DNA from: Paenibacillus lemnae
Lineage (GTDB): Bacteria; Bacillota; Bacilli; Paenibacillales; Paenibacillaceae
Assembly: GCF_012933385.1 (NCBI RefSeq)
Contig: NZ_JABBPN010000025.1
Span: forward strand, 1 to 53,870
Direction of reading: 5' to 3'
Length of the DNA: 53,870 nt
Shown: positions 1-8,704 of the stretch, one piece after another
How the letters are laid out: the number at the start of each line of letters is the position of its first letter
Position numbering within the stretch: the first letter of the stretch is position 1
Notes under the pieces: model-generated
What the model saw: only the letters and a program-made list of their open reading frames with translations
Told to the model about the DNA's origin: nothing
Databases searched by the model: none
Translations under genes and position numbers: made by a program

Positions 1-86
1 TACCCATCCCGAACACGACCGTTAAGCCTTCCAGCGCCGATGGTACTTGGACCGAAGGGTCCCGGGAGAGTAGGACGCCGCCAAGC
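1..86 (+). rRNA. rrf: 5S ribosomal RNA, 3' part (5' end outside window)
   Basis: The first 86 bases carry the typical 3' two-thirds of a Gram-positive 5S rRNA: the CCGAACACG loop, the GGGAGAGUAGGACG stretch and the closing GCCGCCAAGC. The gene is cut by the window edge. It closes an upstream rRNA operon, and a strong terminator follows about 15 bases later, with no trailing tRNA genes. Confidence 0.93.
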
Positions 87-100
87 GAACAACCGAAAAA

Positions 101-132
101 AACGATGATGGATTATCCATCATCGTTTTTTT
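101..132 (+). terminator. rRNA operon rho-independent terminator
   Basis: A perfect 12-bp stem (101-112 with 116-127, loop TTA) runs straight into a T tract. It lies 14 bases after the 5S end and should stop the upstream rRNA operon. Confidence 0.92.
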
Positions 133-254
133 ATATTATTAAGAAAATAACTCTACCAAAACAACATGTGTCCACTCATGAAGGACAACCATCTCTCTAT
201 GATTACTTTGAAAGCGCGCTCAAATGCACCCTTGAAAAAGGAAAGTTTCATGCC

Positions 255-283
255 TTGACAGCCTATATACCCTTTGCTAAGAT
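255..283 (+). promoter_or_regulatory. Probable sigma-A promoter of guaB
   Basis: TTGACA at 255-260, 17-base spacer, TAAGAT at 278-283. It implies a leader of about 95 bases before the guaB start. Apart from this promoter and the rRNA terminator I see nothing else in the 298-base gap between the 5S gene and guaB. Confidence 0.65.
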
Positions 284-384
284 GGCAATAATATATTTTT
301 GCAAAATTCATGAAAATGACGTCCAGAAGGACTCGGATAGAATATGAAGTCCGCAGGTAGACGACAAAAGGAGGAATAACCCGA

Positions 385-1842
385 GTGTGGGAAGATAAAT
401 TCAGTAAAGAGGGCTTTACATTTGACGATGTATTGTTGGTTCCCAGAAAGTCGGCTGTCCTGCCGAAGGAAGTGGATGTATCCACGAAACTGAGCGATAC
501 GGTGACTTTGAACATTCCACTGATTAGTGCAGGTATGGATACCGTTACCGAAGCACCATTGGCGATTGCCATTGCCAGAGAAGGCGGAATTGGCATTATT
601 CATAAGAATATGAGTGTGGATCAGCAAGCAGAAGAAGTAGACCGTGTGAAACGTTCCGAGAGCGGCGTAATTACAAATCCTTTTTCACTGAAGGCCCACC
701 ATCTGGTTTCGGATGCGGAGTCGGTGATGTCCAAATTCCGTATTTCCGGGGTTCCCATTGTTGATGAGGAGAATAAGCTGATCGGAATCCTGACTAACCG
801 GGATTTGCGTTTTGTTCATGACTACTCTATCCCGATCAGTGATGTCATGACCAGTGAGAATCTGGTCACGGCTCCGGTAGGAACTACATTGAATGATGCG
901 GAATCGATCCTGCAGAAACATAAAATTGAGAAACTTCCTCTCGTGGATGATCACAATGTTCTCAAAGGTTTGATCACGATCAAGGATATCGAGAAGGCGA
1001 TCCAGTTCCCTAATGCAGCCAAAGATCCACAAGGTCGTCTGCTGGTTGGGGCAGCCATCGGTATTTCCAAAGACACGTTTGATCGAGCTGAAGCACTCGT
1101 TAAAGCGGGAGTAGATGTCATTACCGTTGACTCCGCCCACGGTCATCACATTAATATTATTGAAGCTGTAAGCAAGCTGCGCAAGCTATATCCGGATCTG
1201 ACCATTATTGCAGGTAACGTGGCAACAGGTGAAGCTACACGTGATCTGATTGAAGCTGGTGCGTCGGTCGTTAAAGTCGGCATTGGACCTGGCTCGATTT
1301 GTACAACCCGTGTAATCGCAGGTATCGGTGTGCCTCAGGTAACTGCAGTTTATGATTGTGCCAGCGTTGCACGTGAATATAATGTACCCATCATCGCTGA
1401 TGGCGGTATCAAGTACTCTGGCGAGATTACTAAAGCTATAGCTGCAGGAGCCAGTGCGGTTATGCTGGGAAGTATGTTTGCTGGTACGGAGGAAAGCCCA
1501 GGGGAATCCGAAATCTATCAAGGACGCCGGTTTAAGGCATACCGTGGTATGGGATCCATGTCAGCCATGAAGCAGGGCAGTAAAGATCGTTATTTCCAGG
1601 ATGATGATAAAAAGCTGGTTCCTGAAGGTATCGAAGGCCGTGTAGCCTATAAAGGACCGCTTGCCGATACCATTCATCAATTGATTGGTGGTTTGCGTTC
1701 AGGTATGGGGTACTGCGGGGCTGAGAATTTGGATCAGCTTCGGAATGATACCCAGTTTATCCGCATCACGGGTGCAGGACTGCGGGAGAGCCATCCGCAT
1801 GATATTCAGATTACCAAGGAAGCACCTAACTATTCATTATAA
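385..1842 (+). CDS. guaB: Inosine-5'-monophosphate dehydrogenase
   Basis: Converts IMP to XMP with NAD+, the committed step of guanine nucleotide synthesis in the cytoplasm. The 485-residue protein has the usual IMPDH layout: a TIM barrel interrupted by two CBS domains (about residues 95-205), the active-site loop GPGSICTTR with the catalytic cysteine near residue 306, and the flap motif YRGMGSMSAM near 390. The start is GTG at 385, preceded by GGAGGA at 370-375. Its own promoter lies upstream and a strong terminator follows, so it looks monocistronic. Position directly after an rRNA operon is as in B. subtilis. No guanine riboswitch was recognised in the leader. Confidence 0.97.
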   Translation: MWEDKFSKEGFTFDDVLLVPRKSAVLPKEVDVSTKLSDTVTLNIPLISAGMDTVTEAPLAIAIAREGGIGIIHKNMSVDQQAEEVDRVKRSESGVITNPFSLKAHHLVSDAESVMSKFRISGVPIVDEENKLIGILTNRDLRFVHDYSIPISDVMTSENLVTAPVGTTLNDAESILQKHKIEKLPLVDDHNVLKGLITIKDIEKAIQFPNAAKDPQGRLLVGAAIGISKDTFDRAEALVKAGVDVITVDSAHGHHINIIEAVSKLRKLYPDLTIIAGNVATGEATRDLIEAGASVVKVGIGPGSICTTRVIAGIGVPQVTAVYDCASVAREYNVPIIADGGIKYSGEITKAIAAGASAVMLGSMFAGTEESPGESEIYQGRRFKAYRGMGSMSAMKQGSKDRYFQDDDKKLVPEGIEGRVAYKGPLADTIHQLIGGLRSGMGYCGAENLDQLRNDTQFIRITGAGLRESHPHDIQITKEAPNYSL

Positions 1843-1884
1843 GAGACCATACGGTTATTGTTTAATAGAATATGAACACAAAAG

Positions 1885-1921
1885 GACAAGCTGGATGAAA
1901 TCTATCCGGCTTGTCTTTTTT
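1885..1921 (+). terminator. guaB terminator
   Basis: 12-bp stem (GACAAGCTGGAT against ATCCGGCTTGTC, one G-T pair) followed by a run of T, between guaB and dacA. Confidence 0.88.
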
Positions 1922-1967
1922 TGTGATAGAATAGAACGAGCAAACGAGTTAGAGAGGAGTATTTCAG

Positions 1968-3380
1968 TTGAACGAGATGAAAGACAAGCCTAAACGTAAA
2001 AATAAACGTCCTATTGTACAAAGAACACTAGCATCGGTGATGCTGATGAATATATTATGTTTTTCTGCCCTGCCTGCGGCAGCGGCGCTGGCAGAACCAG
2101 CAGCAGCAACAACTTCATCGGAAACAGAAAAGCCTGCGGCCGAAACGCCGAAACCGGACAAGCTGGACAAGGTGCCAGGTGTGGAGTCCTTAGGTCTCCA
2201 GGTGAGATCCGCCGTTTTGATGGAGCCGACAACTGGCCAGGTTTTGCTGTCTATGAACTCTGATAATGCGCTGCCGCCGGCAAGCATGACCAAGATGATG
2301 ACAGAATACATCGTGCAGCATGAAATTAAACAAGGTAATCTGACTTGGGATACCGTGGTTACGGTGCAGGAAAATGCCTCCAAGAATCAGGGGTCCCGGA
2401 TATTTCTGGCGCAAGGTGATCAGCATACTGTAGAGGAGCTTTATATCGCCATGGCAGTGGGTTCAGCCAATGATGCGGCTGTGGCACTGGCAGAGTATAT
2501 CGCCGGCTCTGAGCAGGAATTTGTGAAAATGATGAATGACTACGCTAAAAAAATGGGGATGGAAACCGCACATTTTGTTAATGCTACTGGTTTGAGTATA
2601 GCGGATATGCCTGAAAAATTCCGTCCGGAAGGAACCGATGAAACCGTCATGTCAGCGATGGATACGGCCAAGCTGGTGAAATTCATCGTACAGGAGCATC
2701 CGGATTTCTCCAAATATACAACGATTCAATCTTATAAATTCCGCGAACGTGACCGCGATCCCATTATCAACTTGAACTGGATGCTGGAGGCCAATAAAGA
2801 CGTGCCTAATTTCCGTTCTTTTGCCTATGAAGGATTGGACGGGATGAAGACCGGATTTACGGAAGAAGCGCTTAACACATTCGCCGGTACAGCCGAGCGT
2901 GACGGGATGAGGCTTATCAGTGTAGTCATGGGCGCAGAAACCAAAGCTTCACGTTTCACGGAAACACGTAAAGTGCTGGATTATGGATTTAACAATTTTG
3001 AAACCAAACAGGTGGTTGATACCGGTTCAACTGTGGAAGGTTTTGAGACGGCTCCGGTTACCAAGGGCAAGGAAAAATCGGTGAAGCTTGCAACCAATAA
3101 ACCGGTTTCGTTTATGGTTCCTAAAGGCTCTGAAGGAAAAAGCTTTACGGTAGAAGCCAAACTGGATCAAGCATCCATTACCGCACCCGTGAAAAAAGGA
3201 ACCAAAGTCGGTACGGTAACTTACAGTTATCACATTGATGGTGTAAAGAATGTTCAAAAAGCAACAGTAGACCTGATTACCGCCGAAGAAACGGAAAAAG
3301 CGGGCTGGTTTAAGCTGTTTATGCGTGCGATTCAGCAGTTTTTTGCCGATTTGTTTGATTCCATTAAGAATCTTTTCTAA
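1968..3380 (+). CDS. dacA: D-alanyl-D-alanine carboxypeptidase (PBP5 type)
   Basis: Membrane-bound low-molecular-weight penicillin-binding protein that trims the terminal D-Ala from peptidoglycan pentapeptides. The 470-residue product has an N-terminal signal sequence (about 17-43), a Pro/Thr/Ala-rich stretch, then peptidase family S11: SxxK as SMTK at 106-109, SxN as SAN at 166-168, and KTG in GMKTGFT near 283. A PBP5-type C-terminal beta domain follows, and the end is an aromatic amphipathic helix (FKLFMRAIQQFF) typical of the membrane anchor. The start is taken as TTG at 1968 after AGAGAGGAG; an ATG nine bases later is possible. It sits between guaB and pdxS, as in B. subtilis. Confidence 0.95.
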   Translation: MNEMKDKPKRKNKRPIVQRTLASVMLMNILCFSALPAAAALAEPAAATTSSETEKPAAETPKPDKLDKVPGVESLGLQVRSAVLMEPTTGQVLLSMNSDNALPPASMTKMMTEYIVQHEIKQGNLTWDTVVTVQENASKNQGSRIFLAQGDQHTVEELYIAMAVGSANDAAVALAEYIAGSEQEFVKMMNDYAKKMGMETAHFVNATGLSIADMPEKFRPEGTDETVMSAMDTAKLVKFIVQEHPDFSKYTTIQSYKFRERDRDPIINLNWMLEANKDVPNFRSFAYEGLDGMKTGFTEEALNTFAGTAERDGMRLISVVMGAETKASRFTETRKVLDYGFNNFETKQVVDTGSTVEGFETAPVTKGKEKSVKLATNKPVSFMVPKGSEGKSFTVEAKLDQASITAPVKKGTKVGTVTYSYHIDGVKNVQKATVDLITAEETEKAGWFKLFMRAIQQFFADLFDSIKNLF

Positions 3381-3496
3381 ACCTTGATAAATCCCGAGTA
3401 AATGGGTTGTATATTTGCTGCACGTGGAGTAAAATTTGAAGTTAGATCATACGTAAATTTCTTACGAATTAACATATTTTCGGGAGGCAAAGGGAC

Positions 3497-4378
3497 ATGG
3501 AAACAGGAACATCTAGAGTTAAAAGAGGTATGGCAGAAATGCAAAAAGGCGGCGTCATCATGGACGTTATGAACGCAGAACAAGCTAAAATCGCCGAAGC
3601 ATCTGGAGCAACGGCTGTTATGGCGCTGGAACGCGTACCTTCCGACATCCGGGCAGCTGGGGGAGTAGCCCGCATGGCAGATCCAACGATCGTTGAGGAA
3701 GTCATGAAGGTGGTTTCCATTCCGGTTATGGCGAAAGCTCGTATCGGTCATTACGTTGAAGCCAAAGTGCTGGAGTCACTGGGTGTGGATTATCTGGATG
3801 AGAGTGAAGTGCTTACACCGGCTGATGAAGTATTCCATATCGACAAGTGGGATTTCACGGTACCGTTCGTATGCGGTGCTAAAGATCTGGGTGAAGCGCT
3901 CCGTCGTATTGGAGAAGGGGCTTCCATGCTTCGTACCAAAGGTGAGCCGGGAACAGGCAATATCGTAGAAGCAGTACGTCATATGCGTCTGATTAACAGC
4001 CAGATCCGTAAAGTGCAAAGCCTTTCCAAAGATGAGCTGTACGCAGAAGCTAAAAACCTGGGCGTTTCTTACGACCTGCTGAAAGGTGTTCAGGAGAACG
4101 GCAAGCTTCCTGTCGTTAACTTTGCTGCAGGCGGTATCGCAACTCCTGCAGATGCAGCGCTGATGATGCATCTGGGTGCGGATGGCGTATTCGTGGGTTC
4201 CGGTATTTTTAAATCGGACAACCCGGAGAAGTTTGCACGCGCGATCGTGGAAGCGACAACGCACTATGATGATTATAAATTGATTGCCGAAGTGTCTAAG
4301 AACCTGGGCACACCGATGAAGGGCATCGAAATCTCCAAGCTGAGTCCATCCGAGCGCATGTCGGATCGCGGCTGGTAA
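3497..4378 (+). CDS. pdxS: Pyridoxal 5'-phosphate synthase, synthase subunit
   Basis: Makes PLP from ribose 5-phosphate, glyceraldehyde 3-phosphate and ammonia supplied by PdxT (DXP-independent vitamin B6 pathway). The 293-residue TIM barrel is strongly conserved; the catalytic lysine of the AKARIGH motif is residue 80, and the second active-site lysine lies in RTKGEPGTG near 149. ATG start follows GGGAGGCAAAGG. The pdxT gene begins 18 bases after the stop, so the two form an operon encoding the 12+12 synthase-glutaminase complex. The 116-base gap before pdxS has no terminator; it probably holds its promoter, but none stands out clearly. Confidence 0.98.
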   Translation: METGTSRVKRGMAEMQKGGVIMDVMNAEQAKIAEASGATAVMALERVPSDIRAAGGVARMADPTIVEEVMKVVSIPVMAKARIGHYVEAKVLESLGVDYLDESEVLTPADEVFHIDKWDFTVPFVCGAKDLGEALRRIGEGASMLRTKGEPGTGNIVEAVRHMRLINSQIRKVQSLSKDELYAEAKNLGVSYDLLKGVQENGKLPVVNFAAGGIATPADAALMMHLGADGVFVGSGIFKSDNPEKFARAIVEATTHYDDYKLIAEVSKNLGTPMKGIEISKLSPSERMSDRGW

Positions 4379-4396
4379 GAGAGAAGGACATCTCTT

Positions 4397-4984
4397 ATGA
4401 AAATCGGAGTATTGGCACTTCAGGGCGCTGTGGCCGAGCATATCCGCAGCATCAACCAGACCGGAGCAGAAGGTGTACCGATCAAGAAGGTGGAACAGCT
4501 CTCGGATATTGATGGCCTCATTATTCCCGGTGGTGAAAGCACAACCATCGGCAAGCTGATGAGAAAGTACAATTTCCTGGAGCCGATCCGCTCCTTTTCA
4601 GAGCAGGGCAAACCGGTTTTCGGCACATGTGCAGGTCTCATTGTACTTGCTAAACAGATTGCAGGTGGAGAAGAGTCTCATCTGGGATTGATGGACATTC
4701 AGGTTGCTCGTAATGCGTTTGGCAGACAGCGTGAGAGCTTCGAAACAGATTTGCCTGTCAAAGGTATTGAGGAGACGGTTCGGGCCGTATTTATCCGCGC
4801 TCCATTAATTCTTACGGTCGGTGAAGAGGTAGAGGTCCTCTCAACCTATAAAGACGAGATTGTCACAGCCCGTCAAGGACATCTGTTAGCGGCTTCCTAC
4901 CATCCGGAATTGACGGATGATTATCGGCTGCATCAGTATTTTGCCGACATGATCAAGGAAGCTAAGGCAGCTGTACAATTATAA
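4397..4984 (+). CDS. pdxT: Pyridoxal 5'-phosphate synthase, glutaminase subunit
   Basis: Class I glutamine amidotransferase that releases ammonia from glutamine and channels it to PdxS. The 195-residue protein has the oxyanion motif PGGEST (45-50), the nucleophile Cys78 in GTCAG and the His-x-Glu pair in SYHPEL near the C-terminus, completing the triad. It begins 18 bases after pdxS and ends the operon; a terminator follows at about 5006. Confidence 0.98.
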   Translation: MKIGVLALQGAVAEHIRSINQTGAEGVPIKKVEQLSDIDGLIIPGGESTTIGKLMRKYNFLEPIRSFSEQGKPVFGTCAGLIVLAKQIAGGEESHLGLMDIQVARNAFGRQRESFETDLPVKGIEETVRAVFIRAPLILTVGEEVEVLSTYKDEIVTARQGHLLAASYHPELTDDYRLHQYFADMIKEAKAAVQL

Positions 4985-5005
4985 ATGGTGGTAAACAGAA
5001 ACATG

Positions 5006-5038
5006 CTTGACTCTTTTAAGGGTCAAGTTTGTTTTTTT
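5006..5038 (+). terminator. pdxST terminator
   Basis: Stem CTTGACTC / GGGTCAAG followed by GTTTTTTT, between pdxT and serS. Confidence 0.8.
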
Positions 5039-5102
5039 AATGATTATTCAATAAAATAAGTAGAATGACGTTGTGAGGATGTTTTACTTAGGAGGGTTAC
5101 CT

Positions 5103-6380
5103 GTGTTAGACGTAAAAATATTACGCAGTGATTTTGCACGTGTAGAAGAAGCCTTGAAGCAGCGGGGGAAGTCACTTGATTTGATCGCTGAGTTCCCGCA
5201 GCTGGATACACGCCGCAGAGAGCTGCTGCAAGAAAGCGAAACCTTGAAAAACCGCCGCAATACCGTGTCGGGCGAAGTGGCGAAATTAAAGAAAAACCGC
5301 GAGAACGCAGACGATTTAATTCTGGAAATGCGTGAAGTGTCCGATCGGATCAAGAGTCTGGATGAGGAAGTACGAGTGGTAGAGTCGCAAATCTCTGATT
5401 TGACGCTTGCCATCCCGAACATTCCTCATGAAAGTGTGCCGGTAGGCGCTTCGGAAGAGGATAATGTCGAGCTTCGCCGCTGGTCGGAACCTAAAGACTT
5501 TGATTTTGAACCGAAGGCACATTGGGATATTGCCCAGGGACTTGGTATTCTGGATTTTGAAGCCGGAGCAAAAGTAACGGGATCCCGTTTTACCTTCTAC
5601 AAAGGCCTGGGAGCAAGACTGGAACGGGCTCTGATCAATTTTATGATGGATCTGCACAGTGATCACGGTTACGAAGAGATGCTGCCCCCTTATATTGTCA
5701 ACCGGGACAGTCTCTATGGTACTGGACAGCTCCCTAAGTTTGAAGAGGACCTCTTTAAAATTAGCGATTCGGAGTATTATTTGATTCCAACCGCCGAAGT
5801 TCCTGTGACCAATTACCATCGGGACGAGATTTTAAATGGTGATCAACTGCCGAAACGATATGTTGCATACAGCTCTTGTTTCCGTTCTGAGGCAGGTGCA
5901 GCGGGTCGTGATACCCGAGGTCTCATTCGTCAGCATCAGTTTAATAAGGTCGAAATGGTCAAGGTAGTTCACCCTGATGCTTCCTTCGAAGAACTGGAAA
6001 GCATGACCGCAGATGCCGAACGGGTGCTGCAGCTGCTGAATTTACCATACCGTGTGATGACTTTGTGCACAGGAGATATGGGCTTTGGTTCGATGAAAAC
6101 TTACGATCTGGAGGTCTGGCTGCCGGAAAGCGGAATGTATCGTGAAATTTCTTCCTGCTCCAACATTGGCGATTTTCAGGCACGCCGTGCCAACATTCGC
6201 TACCGTCCGGAAGCAAAGGCCAAGCCGGAATTCGTGCACACGCTCAATGGATCAGGACTTGCAGTAGGCAGAACTGTTGCAGCGATTCTGGAGAACTATC
6301 AGCAGGAAGATGGTACGGTGATTGTTCCAGAGGTATTGAGACCTTATATGAGGGATGTCAGCGTCATTGACAAGAAGTAG
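5103..6380 (+). CDS. serS: Seryl-tRNA synthetase
   Basis: Charges tRNA-Ser with serine. The protein is 425 residues from the chosen GTG at 5103, which has GGAGGG at 5091-5096; an upstream in-frame GTG at 5073 would overrun this ribosome site and add ten residues not typical of the family (VLDVKxLR is the usual N-terminus). Residues 1-110 form the long helical arm that grips the tRNA variable arm; class II motif 2 is FRSEAGAAGRDTRG and motif 3 is LNGSGLAVGRT. It lies just upstream of its own substrate gene, a tRNA-Ser. I looked for a T-box leader and saw none. Confidence 0.97.
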   Translation: MLDVKILRSDFARVEEALKQRGKSLDLIAEFPQLDTRRRELLQESETLKNRRNTVSGEVAKLKKNRENADDLILEMREVSDRIKSLDEEVRVVESQISDLTLAIPNIPHESVPVGASEEDNVELRRWSEPKDFDFEPKAHWDIAQGLGILDFEAGAKVTGSRFTFYKGLGARLERALINFMMDLHSDHGYEEMLPPYIVNRDSLYGTGQLPKFEEDLFKISDSEYYLIPTAEVPVTNYHRDEILNGDQLPKRYVAYSSCFRSEAGAAGRDTRGLIRQHQFNKVEMVKVVHPDASFEELESMTADAERVLQLLNLPYRVMTLCTGDMGFGSMKTYDLEVWLPESGMYREISSCSNIGDFQARRANIRYRPEAKAKPEFVHTLNGSGLAVGRTVAAILENYQQEDGTVIVPEVLRPYMRDVSVIDKK

Positions 6381-6410
6381 TTGCTTTATTGTTTGTTATT
6401 ATGGTACAAT
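6381..6410 (+). promoter_or_regulatory. Probable tRNA-Ser promoter
   Basis: TTGCTT, 18-base spacer, TACAAT, located immediately after the serS stop and 33 bases before the tRNA. Confidence 0.55.
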
Positions 6411-6442
6411 AATTATTGCACGTGATTAATTATTGTGCTTTT

Positions 6443-6531
6443 GGAGAGGTACCGAAGCGGTCATAACGGGGCGGTCTTGAAAACCGTTAGGGGGCAACTC
6501 CACATGGGTTCGAATCCCATCCTCTCCGCCA
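6443..6531 (+). tRNA. tRNA-Ser (anticodon UGA)
   Basis: 89-base class II tRNA with acceptor stem GGAGAGG / CCTCTCC, D loop, anticodon loop CTTGAAA with anticodon TGA, a long variable arm, T arm GGGTTCGAATCCC and encoded CCA. It decodes UCA and wobble UCN codons. It follows serS, matching the B. subtilis arrangement. Confidence 0.97.
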
Positions 6532-6546
6532 TACATAACCAATGCG

Positions 6547-6574
6547 AACGCTCCCTGACGGGGAGCGTTTTTTT
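6547..6574 (+). terminator. tRNA-Ser terminator
   Basis: Stem AACGCTCCC / GGGAGCGTT with loop TGACG-type, followed by a T run. Confidence 0.88.
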
Positions 6575-6640
6575 GTATATTTTGCAAAGTATAAAAGCTG
6601 CAGAGACTCCGCACTTTATAGACAAGGGGAGGTGTAGAAA

Positions 6641-6982
6641 ATGAATTCAGAGCTGAATGTCAATCAGAATGATCTGGTGAATGCCTGGCAGGAGCGTCTT
6701 CCAACCATTCTAAAGCCTGGAGACCATGCAGAGGTGGCAGCGGATATGGCGAATCCTCAAGCCCTGCGCATCCATATTGCATCGGCAGGAAGACAGGAGT
6801 ATTCGTTTGATTTCGAATGCCGCTATGTCGATTCCCGTGAGGTGGAAGTCAAGCTGGTCGATGTAGAGCGCGCAGGTGCCGTAATTGATGAGCGGAACGA
6901 GAACGTCCAGGGGATGGCCGGTGACTACACCCGTCATATCCATGAATGCGCTCAAGCGCTTCAGCAGATTACGCACCAGTAG
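6641..6982 (+). CDS. Conserved hypothetical protein, 113 residues
   Basis: I do not recognise a named family. The product is small, acidic and soluble with no signal peptide or membrane segment; the middle part (residues 40-80) reads as alternating beta strands ending in VEVKLVDVERAG, and the C-terminal part is helical and ends THQ. ATG follows GGGGAGGTGTAG, a good ribosome site. A small spore-protein-like gene starts 29 bases downstream and a terminator closes the pair, suggesting co-transcription, possibly sporulation-related, but that is inference only. Confidence 0.8.
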   Translation: MNSELNVNQNDLVNAWQERLPTILKPGDHAEVAADMANPQALRIHIASAGRQEYSFDFECRYVDSREVEVKLVDVERAGAVIDERNENVQGMAGDYTRHIHECAQALQQITHQ

Positions 6983-7011
6983 TCTTGATTTGATAAGGGA
7001 GGAATATACGC

Positions 7012-7167
7012 ATGAGCAAGCCCAAATCCGTTCCGGTACCGGAAGCGCAAGCGCCCCAAAGAAGACGTAAGAACAACGGAGCCGGTGGCAATCAGGAGCC
7101 GATGACAGGTTCGCACCGTGCCAAAATCGCGAAGCAGTCCGGCAACTTTAACCCAGAAGGCTCCTAG
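7012..7167 (+). CDS. Small basic protein resembling acid-soluble spore protein SspP
   Basis: A 51-residue ORF starting ATG after AGGGAGGAATATACGC. The N-terminus is Pro/Lys-rich (MSKPKSVPVPEAQ), then RRRKNN, then GGNQEPMTGSHRAKIAKQ, which resembles the QPEPLSGSKKVK region of B. subtilis SspP as I remember it. Small, Gly/Asn/Lys-rich and lacking cysteine, it fits a minor spore-core protein. The gene lies 29 bases after the 113-residue gene and is followed by a terminator. The family assignment is from memory of a short motif, so it is moderate; the ORF itself is well supported by its ribosome site. Confidence 0.6.
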   Translation: MSKPKSVPVPEAQAPQRRRKNNGAGGNQEPMTGSHRAKIAKQSGNFNPEGS

Positions 7168-7201
7168 CTGGTTTCTTCAATTATTTCCAGGTTTTTATGA
7201 G

Positions 7202-7228
7202 AGCTTCCGCATTGGCGGGAGCTTTTTT
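7202..7228 (+). terminator. Terminator after the SspP-like gene
   Basis: Stem AGCTTCCGC / GCGGGAGCT (one G-T pair), loop ATTG, then TTTTTT. The following 286 bases up to the lipoprotein gene hold no gene that I can support, only AT-rich sequence that probably includes that gene's promoter. Confidence 0.85.
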
Positions 7229-7514
7229 CATTGAAACGAAGCGGAATCATTGTACATAGATCAATTTTTTTTCATAAAATTTGCATAAAGATGAAACTTA
7301 TTAAGGAGCTGTCTCGTATATAACATGAAGTGAGCCTGACCCGGGCACGCTGCTGTTAACCTTCTTGGAAATGTTTCTGTGAAAGGAAAGGTATGGAAAT
7401 ATTTTTTGCGAAAATGGTATTAAGTGTTTCTCAATTTCACGAAATGGTTTATGATGAGAAGGTCGGTTATTTTTGGGTACATTGATTTTCGATTTTGAGG
7501 GGAGAGAAAACATA

Positions 7515-8597
7515 ATGAACAAAAAGTTCGGAACGATTATGCTGTCAATTATGTTAGTGCTGACAGTAGTGCTTTCAGGATGTGCTGCGAAGAAGGAAGA
7601 GCCAAAAACAGCGATGACGAATGCTGCACAGAAAGCGATGACGATGGAGTCATACGAGATGAAGAGCAGCTTTGTCATTGAAGATCTGCAAGTGAGCATG
7701 GCTGGTGATGATCCATCCGTAAACCAAGCCGTGACGATGATGAAGAACGCGGAACTTACGCTGACAGGTATTCACCAGGCTGAACCACAGCAAACGGAAA
7801 TGCAGATGGGGATTAACCTGAAGGGCGACATGGCGATGTCCTTTAACATCGACATGGTGATGACTGCTGAAAAACTATACGTAAAAGTGCCTAATATCGC
7901 ATTTTTCCCTTTTCCTGAGAACGTTGTAGGCAAGTACGTAGAACTGGATCTGAAAGAACTGGCTGCTGAAGCTGGTGAAGAATTCAATCCAGAAATGATG
8001 GACGCTGAGAAAAGCCAGAAGTTTGCTACTGAAGTTTTGAACGCTCTGATGAGCGAGTACGATCAAGAGAAGTACTTCAAGCAGATCGAAACAAAGGATG
8101 CTAACCTTCCAGAAGGTGTAGACGCTAAGCAGGTCGTACAGTTCTATATAACCAATGAGAACGTAAAGGACGCGCTGGACATCCTGGTAAATAAAGCCGC
8201 TCCTAAGATTGTAGATATTGCAGCCAAGGAAGAGTATCGTGAAATGCTCGGCCTGACGCAAGAAGATATCGACATGGCGAAAGAAGAAGTAAACAATGTG
8301 GATCAGGGTGAGTTCAAGGAAGCTATGGCTGACCTTGAGAAATATCTGAAGATCAACACATTTAACATCAATACCGCTGTAAACAAAGATGATTTCCCTG
8401 TCTATCAAGATGCTGTGATGAATATGGAATTCACAGATCCGGATACAGACGAAGTCGTTAAGCTTGCTGTAAAAGGAAGCACACAGTACAGCAAAATCAA
8501 TGAGGAACAATCCTTCAAGATTGGAATTCCTGCAGGTGACGATGTGATTACCATGGAAGAGTTTGAAGAGTCCATGAATCAAATGAGCGCGTATTAA
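7515..8597 (+). CDS. Putative lipoprotein of unknown function
   Basis: A 360-residue protein beginning MNKKFGTIMLSIML with a type II signal peptide and lipobox VLSGC (lipidated Cys near residue 23), so it should be tethered to the outer face of the membrane. The mature part is acidic, rich in Met, Glu and Asp, with MxSYEMKSSF and repeated beta-strand-like stretches (for example MGINLKGDMAMSFNIDMVMTA) reminiscent of lipoproteins that fold like LppX/LolA-type beta barrels; that resemblance is only a guess. The start at 7515 is chosen because GAGGGGAGAG lies just before it and the signal peptide starts there; an ATG-like start 42 bases upstream precedes the ribosome site. It ends at a bidirectional terminator shared with tadA. 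Confidence 0.85.
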   Translation: MNKKFGTIMLSIMLVLTVVLSGCAAKKEEPKTAMTNAAQKAMTMESYEMKSSFVIEDLQVSMAGDDPSVNQAVTMMKNAELTLTGIHQAEPQQTEMQMGINLKGDMAMSFNIDMVMTAEKLYVKVPNIAFFPFPENVVGKYVELDLKELAAEAGEEFNPEMMDAEKSQKFATEVLNALMSEYDQEKYFKQIETKDANLPEGVDAKQVVQFYITNENVKDALDILVNKAAPKIVDIAAKEEYREMLGLTQEDIDMAKEEVNNVDQGEFKEAMADLEKYLKINTFNINTAVNKDDFPVYQDAVMNMEFTDPDTDEVVKLAVKGSTQYSKINEEQSFKIGIPAGDDVITMEEFEESMNQMSAY

Positions 8598-8623
8598 TTT
8601 TCAATATTACCGACACTTTTCCA

Positions 8624-8661
8624 AAAAGACCCGGCCGTATAGAAACGGCCGGGTCTTTTTT
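8624..8661. terminator. Bidirectional terminator, lipoprotein gene / tadA
   Basis: 16-bp near-perfect stem with A-run on one side and T-run on the other (AAAAAGACCCGGCCGT / ACGGCCGGGTCTTTTT), lying between two convergent genes. Confidence 0.9.
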
Positions 8662-8704
8662 ATCGCAATATGAGTAAACAGTCGAGACAAACGTACAGAT
8701 ACCG

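Noticed and set aside
105..347. Open frame between the 5S gene and guaB
   Set aside because: It overlaps the rRNA terminator hairpin and the guaB promoter, has no ribosome site and no recognisable protein features.
4985..5102. T-box riboswitch for serS
   Set aside because: The gap is only 118 bases, filled by a terminator, and the T-box sequence is absent.
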